Assembly: GCF_020379485.1 (NCBI RefSeq)
Contig: NC_063448.1
Span: 47,625,218 to 47,689,217, forward strand
Origin: Brassica napus
Taxonomy: Eukaryota; Streptophyta; Magnoliopsida; Brassicales; Brassicaceae
Direction of reading: 5' to 3'
DNA length: 64,000 bases
Of this stretch, positions 48,207-60,469 are shown piece by piece. Below the pieces are notes generated by a model. That model did no database searches. It saw only the letters and a list, made by a program, of their open reading frames with translations, and was not told the origin of the DNA. Numbering within the stretch: position 1 is the stretch's first letter; each line of letters begins with the position of its first letter. A program made the position numbers and the translations under genes.

Positions 48207-49066
48207 ATATATCAGCTACTTTTTTAATCAACTTGTATCAGCTACTTTTATGCATGTAACTTCCTATTGATCATCGCTTTATTTTCTAATATTTTTTAAA
48301 AAACATCATATAATTTGATAAATATTATGAAAATACATGCACGTTTAAACGATAAATAAAATTGATTTAATTTGACTTAATTATAATAAAAAAAATTATA
48401 TTTCATTTTGAATTTGATAGAATATATGTAACTTAATATACTCACAACATGAGAAACTCGACTAATCCAACTTATATCTAAAATCCTAGATTTAACTATG
48501 ATAAAAATTTATAATTTTTTAAGAATAGTAATTTATTTTATCAATATAAATCATAGAACAACTCAAAACATATTAAAAATGAAAATAAAATATTAACCAA
48601 CTGTTACAATTTAGTTCTTTTGTAAACCTTCTATGTATGCATGAGACTCTAGAATATTATCGTTATATTAATTTATATAATTTGGTATCAGACACTTTAG
48701 TTTATTTTTTTATTTCATTCTAAGCTTAATATATCTTAAGTTATACACAATCTTCATAAAATATATTTACATATCTAAGACAACAACTACCTAAATGCAA
48801 ATAAGAAAGTAATCAAAATTTTAATATATAGAATAAAAAATATTATAATTGAATTCAGAGATGCAATTCAATTTACCCAAATGATAAGTAAATCGATTGT
48901 AAAAACAACAAAACCGATTAGATATAACATATATAAAATCAAATGTATAATTAAAATAATATAATATTATTAAAATAAATGATGCATACAAATTATAAAT
49001 TAATTTAAAATTAAAAGTAAATAGAAATCAATTATTATAGTATGTTTACTTTAGAAATATTTATAC
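48207..49066. other. A/T-rich body, probably of a Helitron
   Basis: No gene. It leads up to the Helitron terminus at 49067-49095; a convincing 5' TC end was not found, so the left limit is open. Confidence 0.4.
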
Positions 49067-49095
49067 CCGTGCATGAGCACGGAAAAATCACCTAG
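49067..49095 (+). mobile_element. Helitron 3' terminus
   Basis: A 6-bp perfect hairpin (CCGTGC-ATGA-GCACGG, 49067-49082), nine bases, then CTAG at 49092-49095 followed by T. This is the diagnostic plant Helitron end. Confidence 0.75.
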
Positions 49096-49329
49096 TGAAA
49101 AAGTATATATAATAATCTCTATTACAAATTCGAATAAATATTATAGAATATATATTATTTTTTATTTTTTAGAATAGATATTGAATTGTGTGATTTATCT
49201 TGAACACAAATGTAAAGTATTAGTATTAATCTAACTAATTTATGTTAGATTGGTCACCTTTGGCAAGACAGTCGACATGGATATTAAATATAATTATAGA
49301 AAAAGAAATCAATAGAGAGAGCTTTAATT

Positions 49330-49610
49330 TCATCCAATTCAGATGCCATTGCTGGCCAGTCTTCTTATTTCTGAATTAGCTTTACAAGCTGTTCGTAGTA
49401 TGATTTGAAACGAATTTCCATGATCCTGTGTTTTACATTTTCTGCTTATCCCACAACAGGCCTTCAACTTCCACTTGTAGGGGTGAAGCAGTACAAATTT
49501 TTCCATGCGCTTTAAATAGAACTGGAATTTCTTCGTCCAACAGCACAAAACCCAAACCAGCTTTGTCGCTTTTGTTTATCACAGCATCTATTTGGCATCT
49601 CCACCGAGAT
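49330..49610 (-). pseudogene. LINE-type RNase H fragment
   Basis: The minus strand reads CQIDAVINKSDKAGLGFVLL and ASPLQVEVEGLLW, the start of the RNase H-like domain at the 3' end of plant LINE ORF2. A stop after DKQKM and loss of frame follow. No poly(A) tail adjoins it. It is a separate remnant from the LINE at 49940-53419. Confidence 0.6.
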
Positions 49611-49939
49611 GGGGCAAGAGACTGTGATGAGTTATTGATTATCTATTGCTGGTCCTCCATGTCGATGACTGATAGTGATACTACTGTTACTAGCTGAGTT
49701 AGCATCCAGCTCTTTGCTTCCTTTACGACTCCTTGGACTATTGTTGAAATTTTTTTCTGTCATGCGTTTTCAAATATACCATAAGATTCATGGGAACACA
49801 ACCATCACTTATGAACTCATTCCTTGCTCCTTTACACGAAACAGAAGGAAATCAATATTTTCATATAGGGACGTACACGGAAAACTCCACGGAGAAGTTG
49901 GCACGAAAGATAAGACCCAGTATTACAGTGCCGGTGGAC
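49611..49939. other. unassigned sequence between two LINE remnants
   Basis: I recognise nothing here. Two overlapping plus-strand frames of about 90 and 70 codons have no motif and no relative in the window. Confidence 0.4.
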
Positions 49940-50317
49940 AATTTTTTTTTTTTTAACACAACAATATTTCATTCATTCAAGGTGGTTAAGTCTCAGCCAT
50001 AAAGGCCTCATTTACATTCATTCAAGCACTGTTTTGACATCATCCTTCTATCTTCTAGTTTCACTTTTGAATCCTTTCGTTGGATAAACCCGGATGTTAA
50101 TGCGGTGGCAGATAGGTTGGCAAAACAGTGCTGAGACAACTCCATAAATTTCCATCTTTTCCTCATTAATGGCATTTATCAGCTGAGAGGAATCTGATTC
50201 AAAGCACACAGCTACCAAACCCAATTCAATGCACTTGATCATAGCTTCTCTCATGGCCATACCTTCTGCAAGGAGTGAGGATTGAACATTCAAATCAAAA
50301 CCAGAGAAGGTAAACGA
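49940..50317 (-). pseudogene. LINE 3' end: RNase H-like domain and poly(A)
   Basis: The plus-strand T-run at 49940-49952 is the poly(A) tail of a minus-strand LINE. Upstream, the minus strand encodes the second half of an RNase H-like domain: LLAEGMAMREAMIKCIELG and CFESDSSQLINAI. The first half lies at 53139-53419, beyond the inserted CACTA element 2. Together they show a 5'-truncated LINE. Confidence 0.75.
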
Positions 50318-50689
50318 CACTACAAGAAAACAACGGCATACTGAGGGAAAAAATCGTCGGTATGTCGTCGGAATAACGCTATTCCGACGACATACCGACG
50401 AAAAAAATCCTCGGAAATAACTCCTCGGAAATTCATATTTCCTCGGAAATCCCTCGGAAATTTCCGACGGAATTCCGAGGAAACCCTATTTCCTCGGAAT
50501 TTCCGAGGACCACAAGTTCGTCGGAAATTCCTCGGAATATTCCGAGGAAGATGTCGTCGGAATATTCCGAGGGATAAACTTCCTCGGAATATTTCCAAAA
50601 TTAAAAAAAAAATTATAAATTTATTTTTTTAAATTGAAATTCGAAAATATAAAATTAAAATTAAAATAGAAAACATATTTAAAATACAA

Positions 50690-51300
50690 AAAATAATAAA
50701 ATAGTTTTTATAAATAAAAAAAATGTTTTATATATACAAAATTAGTTTTAATAAATATGAAATCATCTTTTTATAAATACAAAATAGTTTTTATAAATAC
50801 AAAAAATAATAAAAGAGTGTTTATAAATCAAAAAATGTTTTATAAATACAAAATTAGTTTTATAAATATAAATATTTTTATAGATATGAAATCATCTTTT
50901 TATAAATACAAAATAGTTTTTATAAATACAAAAAACAATAAAATAGTGTTTTTAAATCAAAAAAAATATTTTATAAATACAAAATTAATTTTAAAATATG
51001 AAATCATCTTTTATAAATCCAAAAATCGAATTTATATACAAAGAACGGTTTGTATATTTAAAAATAGTTTTTATAAATACAAAAATAAAAAAAATAGTGT
51101 TTATAAATCAAAAAAAAATGTTTTATAAATACAAAATTAGTTTTAATAAATATAAATATTTTAATAAATATGAAATCATCTTTTATAAATCCAAAAATCG
51201 AATTTATATACAAAAAACGTTTTGTAAAATCGAATTTATATAGAAAAAACGTTTTGTAAATACAAAAATAATGAACAATTTATAAAAAAAGTTCTAAATC
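50690..51300. repeat. A/T-rich tandem repeat of TTTTATAAATACAAAAT type
   Basis: A unit of about 20-24 bases around GTTTTTATAAATACAAAA recurs some 20 times with drift. The ORFs at 50757-51243 are by-products of this repeat. Confidence 0.8.
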
Positions 51301-51829
51301 AATTCAACACAACCAAATCACAATTCTAAACCTATTACACAACAAATCACAATCCTAACCAATCACCCTAACAAAAATCTATCAAAAACCTTCTAAAATC
51401 ATCAAATCTACTTAAAAACCTAACAAATAGGACCTAAGAGAGTGGGATAGGGTCCTTACATGATTTGCAAGGGAATGGAAAGGATTCGCCGGAGAGATCG
51501 TCGCGAGAGAAGGTGGAGAACGCCGGAAGGAGAGAGAGATCGCCGGAGAGGAAGAAGAGAGAAATGGGGAAGAAGAGAGAAATGGGGAAGAAGATGCGTT
51601 TCAAGTTTATAAAACCTTGGGTCCGACGGATATTTTCCGTCGGAATTCCCTCAGTATTTCAATTTCAATTTTCGCGAAATATTTGGCGGCTTGTTTGCCC
51701 GGTTAAATGAAAATATTCCGAGGAAATTCCGACGGCCACTTAAATATCCGTCGGAATTTCCTCGGAATATTTTCATTAATTCGAGGAAAAAAATATCCTG
51801 TGCATGTATTTCTATTAATTTATATTGTT

Positions 51830-52900
51830 CCTCGGAATTTCCTCGGAATATTCCGAGAAAATTCCGAGGAACTAGTGTTTGGGGTTTCAAAACGTCAATT
51901 TGTTTTTTATAAACGCATCGATCGATGTATATATATTCAAAAACGCATCGATCGATCACGTAGATGCACCGGGCCGTAAGAATGTGATCGATCGATGAGA
52001 TTATCCCATCGATCGATTGAGGATATCAAGTGTTCCTCGGAATTTCCTCGGAATATTCCGAGGAAATACCGAGGAACTAGTGTTTGGGGTTTCAAAACAT
52101 CAATTTTTTTTGCCGTATTTCATTTCTTATACAATTGTAATGCATACCATTGAGGATTCTTTGTATAGATGAGCATAAACCATGAAATAAAAAATTTCAA
52201 AACGAATTGTAAGTATTCCCTTTACCGTTCATTAAAGTGTATAAGTGTTTCTCTTATGTTGTGGGGATTTCGTTCATACAATCGGAAAAGTGTTTATTAT
52301 AGGGTAAGAAACAAATTTTTGACTTCATAATGAACGTAAGACCCTTAATAAGGGTTATATAGGTGTTATTCAAACCGCAAAACGTTGTTTTCGGTTTAAA
52401 AACCCTATTTCCTCGGAATTTCCTCGGAATATTCCGAGGGAATTCCGAGGAAACCCTCTTCTTCCTCGGAATTTCCTCGGAATATTCCGACGAAATTCCG
52501 AGGAACTAGTGTTTGGGGTTTCATAACGTCAATTTTTTTTTATAAACGCATCGATCGATGTATATATATTCAAAAACGCATCGATCGATCACGTAGATGC
52601 ACCGGGCCGTAAGAATGTGATCGATCGATGAGATTATCCCATCGATCGATGAGATTATCCCATCGATCGATTGAGGATATCAAGTGTTCCTCGGAATTTC
52701 CTCGGAATATTCCGAGGAAATTCCGAGGAACTAGTGTTTGGGGTTTCAAAATCTCGAATGTTTTTTTATAAACGGATCGATCGATGGATTTATGTCCAAA
52801 AACGCATCGATCGATCACTAAGATGGACCAAAGCGTAACAATGTGATCGATCGATGGGTATATGTCCAAAAACGCATCGATCGATCACTAGTTCCTCGGA
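51830..52900. repeat. repeated blocks with ATCGATCGAT palindromes
   Basis: Blocks near 51830-52100, 52470-52760 and 52760-52900 repeat the order: CCTCGGAATATTCCGAGG word, GTGTTTGGGGTTTCAAAA, CGCATCGATCGATG, then GATCGATCGATG. They are amplified pieces within CACTA 2. Confidence 0.85.
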
Positions 52901-53138
52901 ATTTCCTCGGAATTTTGTAAAATCCCTCTAATATTTCCTCGGAATTTCCTCGGAATATTCCGACGGATTGATGTTTCCTCGGAATTCCGTCGGTTTTTTC
53001 CGTTTTCCTCGGAATTTCCTCGGAATATTCCGACGGATTGATGTTTCCTCGGAATTCCGTCGGTATATTCCGAGGAAATTCCGAGGATTTCATTTTCCGT
53101 CGGAATGTCCGTCAGAATACCGCTGTTTTCTTGTAGTG

Positions 53139-53419
53139 CGACAAGGTTCCATCAATGATATTCCACCCGAATCCAGCAATGTTTCCCGGGTTCTTCCAAG
53201 CCGCATCCTCCTGCAAATCGCACACTCCGATGTTGGTCCCGGTGAAGGTGAGTTTCGCTTCTCCATCTGCTGATTTTTAATCTGTCCATCTTGCCATTCT
53301 CTTGCAGCTAAACTAGATTCAGAGAGAACGTCTTCCGGGGTTAAGGTTTTGTTGTTGAAAAGCAGATTGTTGCGGTCGATCCAGAGTGACCAGAGAATCC
53401 AAGGTGAGGCGTTGGGCAT
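53139..53419 (-). pseudogene. LINE ORF2 segment with first half of RNase H domain
   Basis: The minus strand reads PWILWSLWIDRNNLLFNNK, the linker typical upstream of LINE RNase H, and then, one frame over, EDAAWKNPGNIAGFGWNI, including the first catalytic aspartate. It ends exactly at the CGA duplicated by CACTA 2; reading resumes at 50317 in the same phase. Confidence 0.75.
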
Positions 53420-53608
53420 TTATTAAACCTATTTAACTGGTCAAAACCATAAAGCAATATAACAATCTTTACAAAATGATTTTGAACTAGATGTTAGTAA
53501 ACTTTTCACAACCTCAACAACTTTCTGTATATCATTGAAAGTGAATGTGCTTAAAATAAGAGGGTGTTATGGACAAATAAATTATGATATGGACATAAAT
53601 TATGGTTG
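53420..53608. other. short unassigned spacer
   Basis: No feature recognised between the LINE and the Harbinger element. Confidence 0.4.
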
Positions 53609-53611
53609 TTA

Positions 53612-55585
53612 GAGCAACCGCAATGGTGAGACTCACCACGGAGTCCTTAGCCATATAAAACTATTATTTTTATTTTATTTTATTTTTTTAATAGTTAAGG
53701 ATATAATCCAAAAGTTTAGTCCAATGGTGAGTCTCAGTTTGGAGTCCTTATGAATAAAAAAATATTAAATGTATTTTATTATTTTAGAAAGTAAAATATA
53801 AAATATTTACTTATAACATGATTAAATAAAAAGACGATTAAATATAAAGATGATTAAATATAAAGAAACAACACGACGGTTTATAAGATGATAAAATATA
53901 AAGATACAACATGATTATGAATCACCAAATTTGTTCCAAATATTTTCAATTAAATCATATTTCAATCGATGATGTGCCTGGGTATCGTGAACATCATCCC
54001 GAATGCCGAGCATACTATGGATATTTGTAGACCTGTCTTTACCCACCCATGAACTTCTTGTAACGTCTTCTTCTTCAAATTCATAATCATCGTACCGAAT
54101 GTTTCCATTTCGTTCATTTTCGACTATCATATTGTGTAGTATGATACATGCTCTCATAATCTTCCCTATCTTTTGTTTGTCCAATGAAAGAGCCGGGTTC
54201 TTCACAATCGCAAATCGAGATTGCAATACTCCAAAAGCCCGTTCCACATCTTTGCGGGTTGCTTCTTGTTTTTTAGCAAATAATTCTGCCTTAGGACCTT
54301 GAGGGCTTGTGATAGATTGGATAAAGGTTGCCCATTTGCGATATATACCGTCTGTGAGATAGTAGGCCAAGTTATACTTGTGTCCGTTGACCACATACTC
54401 GACCGTGGGAGCTCGGCCTTGGAAAATGTCATCAAAAACAGGAGACCGATCCAAGACATTAATATCATTTAAAGTACCTGGCAGACCGAAGAAAGCGTGC
54501 CATATCCAAAGATCTTGTGAAGCCACAGCCTCTAAGACAATGGTCGGTTTTCCTGATCCACGTGCGTACTGTCCTTTCCAAGCGGTTGGGCAATTCTTTC
54601 ATTCCCAATGCATGCAGTCAATGCTTCCAACCATCCCAGGAAACCCGCGTTTCTCTCCAATATCAAGCAATCGTTGAAGATCCTCTGCTGTCGGCCTTCG
54701 TAGATACTCATCTCCGAATAACTGTATTATTCCGTCAGTGAAATGGTGTAAACACGAAAGTGCCGTGCTTTCACCAATTCGGAGATATTCGTCTGCCAAG
54801 TCAGCCGTCGTACCGTAAGCAAGTTGACGAATAGCCGCCGTACATTTTTGTAGTGGAGAAAGACCTAACCTCCCGGTTGCATCTTTTCTGTGTCTAAAAA
54901 AATCAAATGTTCTCCGAGAGGCTCACCACAATACGCAAGAATAAATCCTTATTCATGCGGAACCGGCGTCTGAAAAAATGTGCCGTGAATGTTGAATGTT
55001 CGCTGAAGTAGTCATTCCATAAACGGTTGTGTCCTGCTTCACGGTCTCGTTTTATATAAGCACGTCTCCTTTTCTTATTGGTTTGGGATTCCATAATGTC
55101 ATTGCATGTATCTTCGACAATATAGGATTCGAAACCCTATATACAAATCTCCCCAAATCGATTTATCCCCAAATTTTTTTAAAACCGTAATTTCAATCGT
55201 TAAACGAAATCGATATAAACCCCATTATCCAACTCGATTGAGAGGAAACAAGAAGATAACTGATCTAATTAAGCGAAAATCAACGATTTTAGAGAAAGAT
55301 TTACCAAAAACGAAACAGAGATGAATCGCCTCCGATATCGCCTTTTACTCGGGATGATTTTTTTTTCTACGGTTTCGGTCGAGAATGAGATTTCTCGCTT
55401 GACCCAACGAAACACAAACCAACGCCCACCCAGTTAGAAGAGGATACATACTCAAGGATCAGCCCCTTAAAATCTTTCTCGACGGGACAATCCTTAGGTT
55501 TACACGGATAATTAATATTATTATATTAACCCTAAGCTAAGGATTAGCGCTAAGGATCCGACATGGACCGCCGTTGCACTTGCTC
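53612..55585 (-). mobile_element. PIF/Harbinger element, complete
   Basis: 1974 bp with inverted ends GAGCAACCGCAATGG and GAGCAAGTGCAACGG, flanked by TTA on both sides (53609-53611, 55586-55588), the standard Harbinger target. It carries one transposase gene on the minus strand. Confidence 0.88.
53915..55094 (-). pseudogene. PIF/Harbinger DDE transposase, two nonsense codons
   Basis: The frame starts with MESQTNKKRRRAY and shows RRRFRMNKDLFLRIV, RKDATGRLGLSPLQKCTAAI, GSIDCMHWE, FGLPGTLNDINVLDRSP and KDVERAFGVLQSRF; the DDE residues Asp, Asp and Glu are all present. It ends at 53915 after a C-terminal LKYDLIENIWNKFG. TGA codons at about 54905-54903 and 54601-54599 interrupt it, the latter replacing a conserved tryptophan. 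The usual Myb-like partner gene is absent, so movement would have needed help even before the stops. Confidence 0.88.
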
Positions 55586-55588
55586 TTA

Positions 55589-55807
55589 TATTGCGCTGTT
55601 GAAGAGTAGATAATTATTAAGTAATCAATTATATAAACAATAAACAATTATAGTCGGTAACCAATAAAATATCAATGGTCAACGATAAGGATTATCTATA
55701 TATAATAGATCTGAACCTACATATTGCCTTATTGAGCATGATTTGGATTTGAATTGAAGTAAATCTTTAAATAATAAATAATACTCCATGTGTTTCTTCA
55801 TATATGA
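55589..55807. other. A/T-rich spacer
   Basis: Nothing recognised between the Harbinger element and the Helitron. Confidence 0.4.
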
Positions 55808-57088
55808 CTAGACCCTGACCAGCGCGCCAGCGCGGATATTAATTTTCAGTTTTTAATTATTTATTTTATTAAATGATGTATTTGTAATATTCGTTCATAT
55901 TATATTCATTAAGTAAATATTTTTTTGCATCTTAAACTATCTATTTTTTTTTACGAATGTGTGATATCATATAAAAAAATATAAAAAATGAGTATATAGA
56001 GTTAATTAGATAATTGTAAAAACAGAAAAAAAATTTCGTATGCGATATCATATAAATAATGATCCACCTAGTTAAAAAAAATCATGATTTTTATTTATTT
56101 GTAATTTTTTTTTATTTTGACCATTTCCTTAAAACTATATTAAATTTTACATATTTTAATTAGAATATTTTTAATATATTTACCTTTTTATTTGAAATGC
56201 AACTCAATATTTTTTCAAAAATTATAACAAAATATTTAAAAAATATTTTTACAATTTGTTTGAAAAATATGAAAATTACATTTTAAATTAAAATTATCAT
56301 AAAATATGATGAGTTTTGATGTAAACGAAAACTTAAATTATATCAAAAATAATTATATTCAATGATAATAACAATTTAAATTGATTTTTTTTTTTTAAAT
56401 ACAAATTTCAAAAATATTGTTTGAAAGAAAATTCATTTATTCTTTCGAATATAAAATAAAAATATTATAATTAAATAATAAAAAATATAAATAAAAACCA
56501 TAAATTTAGCAAATGACAACTGAGTTATATTATGCTAAAATTTTCTTTCTAACAATTTAGCAAATGACAAATGAGTTATGAACAAATAATACCATATAAT
56601 TTTTAAAAACATAGCCATTCTTAAATATTTTTGAATAAATAATTATTTTTAAATTTAATCAACTGAAAATAATATTCGTATAATTGTGTGAGTCAAATTC
56701 TTGTTTTATTGATGCATGTTATATATTAGTGCTGCAAGTTTTAGGTAACATTTTAATGATGCACGTTTTTTAAAATCTTCATTATTAAAATTATGCACGT
56801 AAGGATAACTCATGAGTTTTTTTGGTTGATTAAATGACATTATGTCCAAATTTACTTAAAGATATTTTATTAAGGTAACCGAAAAAGACAAACAATAAAA
56901 TAGGAAGTTTAAATTCATTTAACCATATTTCATTAATATAACTGAAAAGACAAGTAATAAATTAGGCAGTTTTATTCGTTTTACGATATTTCATAAATGC
57001 AACTGAAAAAGACAAGTAAAAAAATAGGGAGTTTAATTAATGAAATAAGAACATTTTCAAATGGATACTTCTCTTTTAATAATATAGA
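55808..57088 (-). mobile_element. non-autonomous Helitron
   Basis: On the minus strand the 5' end is TCTATATTATTAAAAGAGAAG at 57088 after an A, and the 3' end is a GC-rich hairpin (CCGCGC-TG-GCGCG) followed by CTAG at 55811-55808 and then T. Insertion is between A and T with no duplication, as Helitrons do. The 1281-bp body is A/T-rich with no Rep/helicase. Confidence 0.85.
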
Positions 57089-57790
57089 TGTTTTGGTCTA
57101 AATCACAAGAATTGAGAAATTTACTTTTCTTTAAAAATACTTTTGAATATATAAATTAAAATTCATTCAACCAACGGTAGAAAACTGCAAAACCTAATTG
57201 TTAAACATCCTCCCTTGACGCCTAATTGTTAAACATCCTCCTTTGGCGCCTAATTGTTAAACTGCAAAACCTAATTGTTAAACCTAATTGTTAAACATCC
57301 TCCTTTGACGCCTCACCTCTCCGTTGCACAATCATCCTCCCTCTACGTTCTCCTACACAATATTTTTCGTTGGAAAATGTTAGTTTCGATGACTTCGTGG
57401 AAAATCTGGTGTAGTAGAGGAATAAAACAAGACAAAATCTGGTGTAGTAGAGGAATAAAATATTTTCATGGAAAATGTTAGTTTAGATGACTTCGAATCT
57501 GAAATGTACTGTAGAAAAAAAATGTACTGTAGAAAAATAAAATAAAGTGAACTGTTAAAATTGAACGAGCGAACAAAAATGATATTAGTAACAAATTACT
57601 GAAAAGAAAATCATCGTGTTATTATTTCGATCGTACGTTTGAGTAGAATAAGTTATATTAATTGTAAAGGAATTCCATATCTGATATGAATTATCACATT
57701 ACGTGATTTAAATGTTTAAGTTGCCATTTTTGGAATATGCAATGATTTTATGCCACCATTTCTGGCGCCAGTCCCGGCTAGGAGGGTGGA
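57089..57790. other. spacer with short tandem repeats
   Basis: 57185-57310 holds repeats of CCTAATTGTTAAACATCCTC with partial units. 57400-57480 duplicates a segment around AATCTGGTGTAGTAGAGG. No gene; the frame 57275-57481 is a by-product. Confidence 0.7.
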
Positions 57791-58050
57791 TCGAATTGAC
57801 ACCGTACGGACGCCTAAGCTAGAGAGGTGCGTAACGTCTCTGGTGGATGGATAAATGGATCATGTCCTCCTGGTCTGAAGGTCAAAGACGTAAATTAAAG
57901 GTCTTTGTCGATCAGCTAATTTGGTGTTAACTCACCACCAAAGGAGTAAATCTTGTTTCCTACCTCTGCTATGGCCTATGTCATGCGAGCATCTTAGCTC
58001 TGGAACCTCTCGCTTTTGCTCAACCTTATAAGTTAATAACATTTGGTAAA
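57791..58050 (-). pseudogene. nitrile-specifier gene fragment (start of the Kelch exon)
   Basis: Matches 25600-25840 of the intact gene, running from the intron/exon 3 border through the first Kelch repeat. Minus-strand reading gives PELRCSHDIG and, in other frames, VFDLQTRRT and VTHLSSLGVRTVS. Small indels destroy the frame. The rest of the gene is missing on both sides. Confidence 0.8.
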
Positions 58051-59180
58051 GAATGTTTGATGTTTCTAAACCTTTGATGTCTTTTGTGTTTTTCTATGAA
58101 CTTTGCATATGTACATCATCACAGTTTAACTCTCCTTTGTGTAGGCTTATCAAAATAAAAACTCTCCTTTGCAGGCTTCACGTCGATGAAGGGCCAATTT
58201 ATATCTTCTTTTATGTCTTCTTCTCGCAAGCCAATGTATCAGAGAACCCATCTTAAAACAAACCGGAAATGTTTTTAAGTTGAACCGGAATCAATTCTGG
58301 TTTACACGAGTTTTTGTTGAAAATTATTAAAACCCTACTCCAGAAATATTAACTAGGGAAATAGCACCCTACGACGTTCAAAAAATCTATAATTCACTCT
58401 ATGACTAATTTCCCTACCGATACATTGTGTGTCTTAATATAATATTGCTATAGTACTTTTCTGTCTGACCGGTGAAACTTTCAAAGAAAAACTAATAATA
58501 ATTAGTGACTGTAAAAAAATAAAATGTGGCCAATTATGGTAAAGAATAGGCAACGACAAAGGCGTAGACGGTGAGTACACACAACGACTTTTTCATTTCT
58601 TTTCCTCTTCTCTTAAATCATTGATTCTCACAATCATGTTTTTGATTTCATATTTTGTTTTCGTTTTAGAATCTTGCAAATGAGATTGAGATTTTCGCAT
58701 CATGGTTGATCTGTGCTGTTATATATATTCAGTGGTGAAGACTAACGACGGCGGGTTGGTAAAAGTTTCGCCATGTCAGAAAAAAAGAGGAGATGAAGAC
58801 GATCTCTATATGGTGATGAAGAATAATGACGCCGTGAACGACCCAAAGTTGATTGGAGAAGATGAACAGTTTTTGTTAAATTGTGTTTTATTCCATGCAT
58901 ATATAATAGAAATGTAAAAAAAAACATGTATTATGTTTGTTCAATTCATGTTATAATGCGGCATATTTTGTTATTATACTATTTAACATGTTCCATTCCA
59001 TTTGACGACTAATAAAGAGTGTTCTATTTTGTTTAGAAATATAGTTTATAATTTTCCTAAGTTCTAAATATCGTTATATGTTTTCGAACCTGTAAAAATC
59101 GTACAATGATCTATATTGTACATTTTAATGTTACATAATATAATTTAATATTACATAATATTATGTACTTTTTAGATTTT
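58051..59180. other. no recognisable gene
   Basis: A/T-rich sequence. A plus-strand frame at 58702-58917 (71 codons) has no motif, no good context and no relative in the window. Confidence 0.5.
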
Positions 59181-59484
59181 GATATTTGGGTTTATGGTTT
59201 GGTGATAAGGGTTTAGGGCTTAGTATTTACTAGGTGAAAGTATGGTTGGGGTCAACATTAACTTATTTCATGCAATCAAAAATATTTCATAATTTAACCA
59301 ATATGTATTATGCTATGTATTTTTTTTCCATTCTATTTGGGTTTAGGGTTTATATTTGGGTTTAAGGTTTAGTGATTATGATTTTAGGTTTAGTATTTAG
59401 TAGGTGAGGGAGATGGTTGGGGTCAACATTAACTTATTCCTTGCAATTATAGATGTTTTATAATTTCACCAATATATACTATGG
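59180..59484. repeat. tandem repeat of about 175 bp, split by CACTA 3
   Basis: Two copies here share TTTGGGTTTA, TTTAGTATTTA and GATGGTTGGGGTCAACATTA in order. A third, diverged copy resumes at 61377-61480 beyond the inserted CACTA element. Confidence 0.75.
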
Positions 59485-59919
59485 TATCACTACAAGAATA
59501 ATGCATACACTCCGAAAGCTATATTCATCGGAAGTTACACGGTAATGACCTGTTCCCACTATTTTCCGACAATTGAATATTAGTCGGAGTTTGGATCTCG
59601 GTAATTTCCATTTCTCGGAAACAAGTAGGTAAATTCCGATGAAATATCTTGTCGAAAGTCTTTCTCGGAGAGTGATCGGAAGATACCGAGGAACATTGGA
59701 GGCGATATGTACCAATAAACTTCCGACAATTTAGTATTTTTAATTAAAAAAAAAACAAATTAATAAAATAAATAGAAATATAATTCAAATAATATTACAC
59801 TATCAAATATATATTACATATAAACAATTAATTACAAAATTCTATAGAATAAAAATAAAACTATTTAACTATACGGTGCTTCGATGGCCGGTGTTGTTGT
59901 GAAGGCTCCCGCTACACGG

Positions 59920-60115
59920 AGTTGCGACGGTGACTGAGAAGGAGTTGCAGGTGGCGGTGCAAGGAGTTCCGCCGTGGTGGTGTAAGGAGTTCCGTCGGTG
60001 GTGGTGAAGGAGTACCGGCGGTGGTGGTGTAAGGAGTTCCGGAGTAGCGGTGCAGAGAGTTACAGTGGTGGTGGTGATGCAAGGAGTTACGGCGGTCCAA
60101 GGAGTTGAGGTGGTA
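59920..60115. repeat. GGTGGTGGTG/AAGGAGTT minisatellite
   Basis: Repeats of about 27 bases combining GGTGGTGGTG and CAAGGAGTTCCG. Minus-strand frames at 60201-59869 are by-products. Confidence 0.75.
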
Positions 60116-60469
60116 GTTGTGTCTCTTGAAAGAATCACAGATCTAGAAAAACATAAAGTAAATATGAATGTCTCTTGAAGAATCACAGATCTAAAGAACA
60201 TAAGGAATATGAATGAGAGGAGGGGAAGAAGAAAATAGGAGAAAAAAGGAACGAAAGAAGATAAAATGGAGGAAATAAGAAGAAGAAAAGGGAAGAAAAT
60301 ATCTTATTCTTCATGGAGATCTGTGGAACAAAGTGGTAGAAGAGAAGATAAGCCGAACATTGATAGAGAAGAGGATCTATATTGTTGCTCCAAAAAAAAG
60401 AGGATCAATATTAAAATAAATAAAAATTATTAAATACATATGTTTCGAAAACAGATATGAAATCTGGCA

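Larger units (their letters stand above)
50318..53138. mobile_element. CACTA element 2, non-autonomous, complete
   Basis: 2821 bp from CACTACAAGAAAACA to TGTTTTCTTGTAGTG, flanked by CGA on both sides (50315-50317, 53139-53141). Subterminal CCTCGGAATATTCCGAGG words fill both ends. No transposase is present. The stretch 51440-51620 on the minus strand resembles the leader of the Transposase_24-type gene of CACTA 1, ending in the same CAAATCATGTAAG junction, so this is a deletion derivative that kept a promoter. Confidence 0.92.

Noticed and set aside
50757..51243. Lys/Phe/Tyr-rich plus-strand frames of up to 123 codons
   Set aside because: Products of the A/T-rich TTTTATAAATACAAAA tandem repeat in CACTA 2.
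58702..58917. 71-codon plus-strand frame
   Set aside because: No motif, no relative, no flanking promoter or splice evidence that I can see.
59869..60201. Thr/His/Pro-rich minus-strand frames
   Set aside because: Low-complexity translation of a GGTGGT minisatellite inside a non-autonomous CACTA element.
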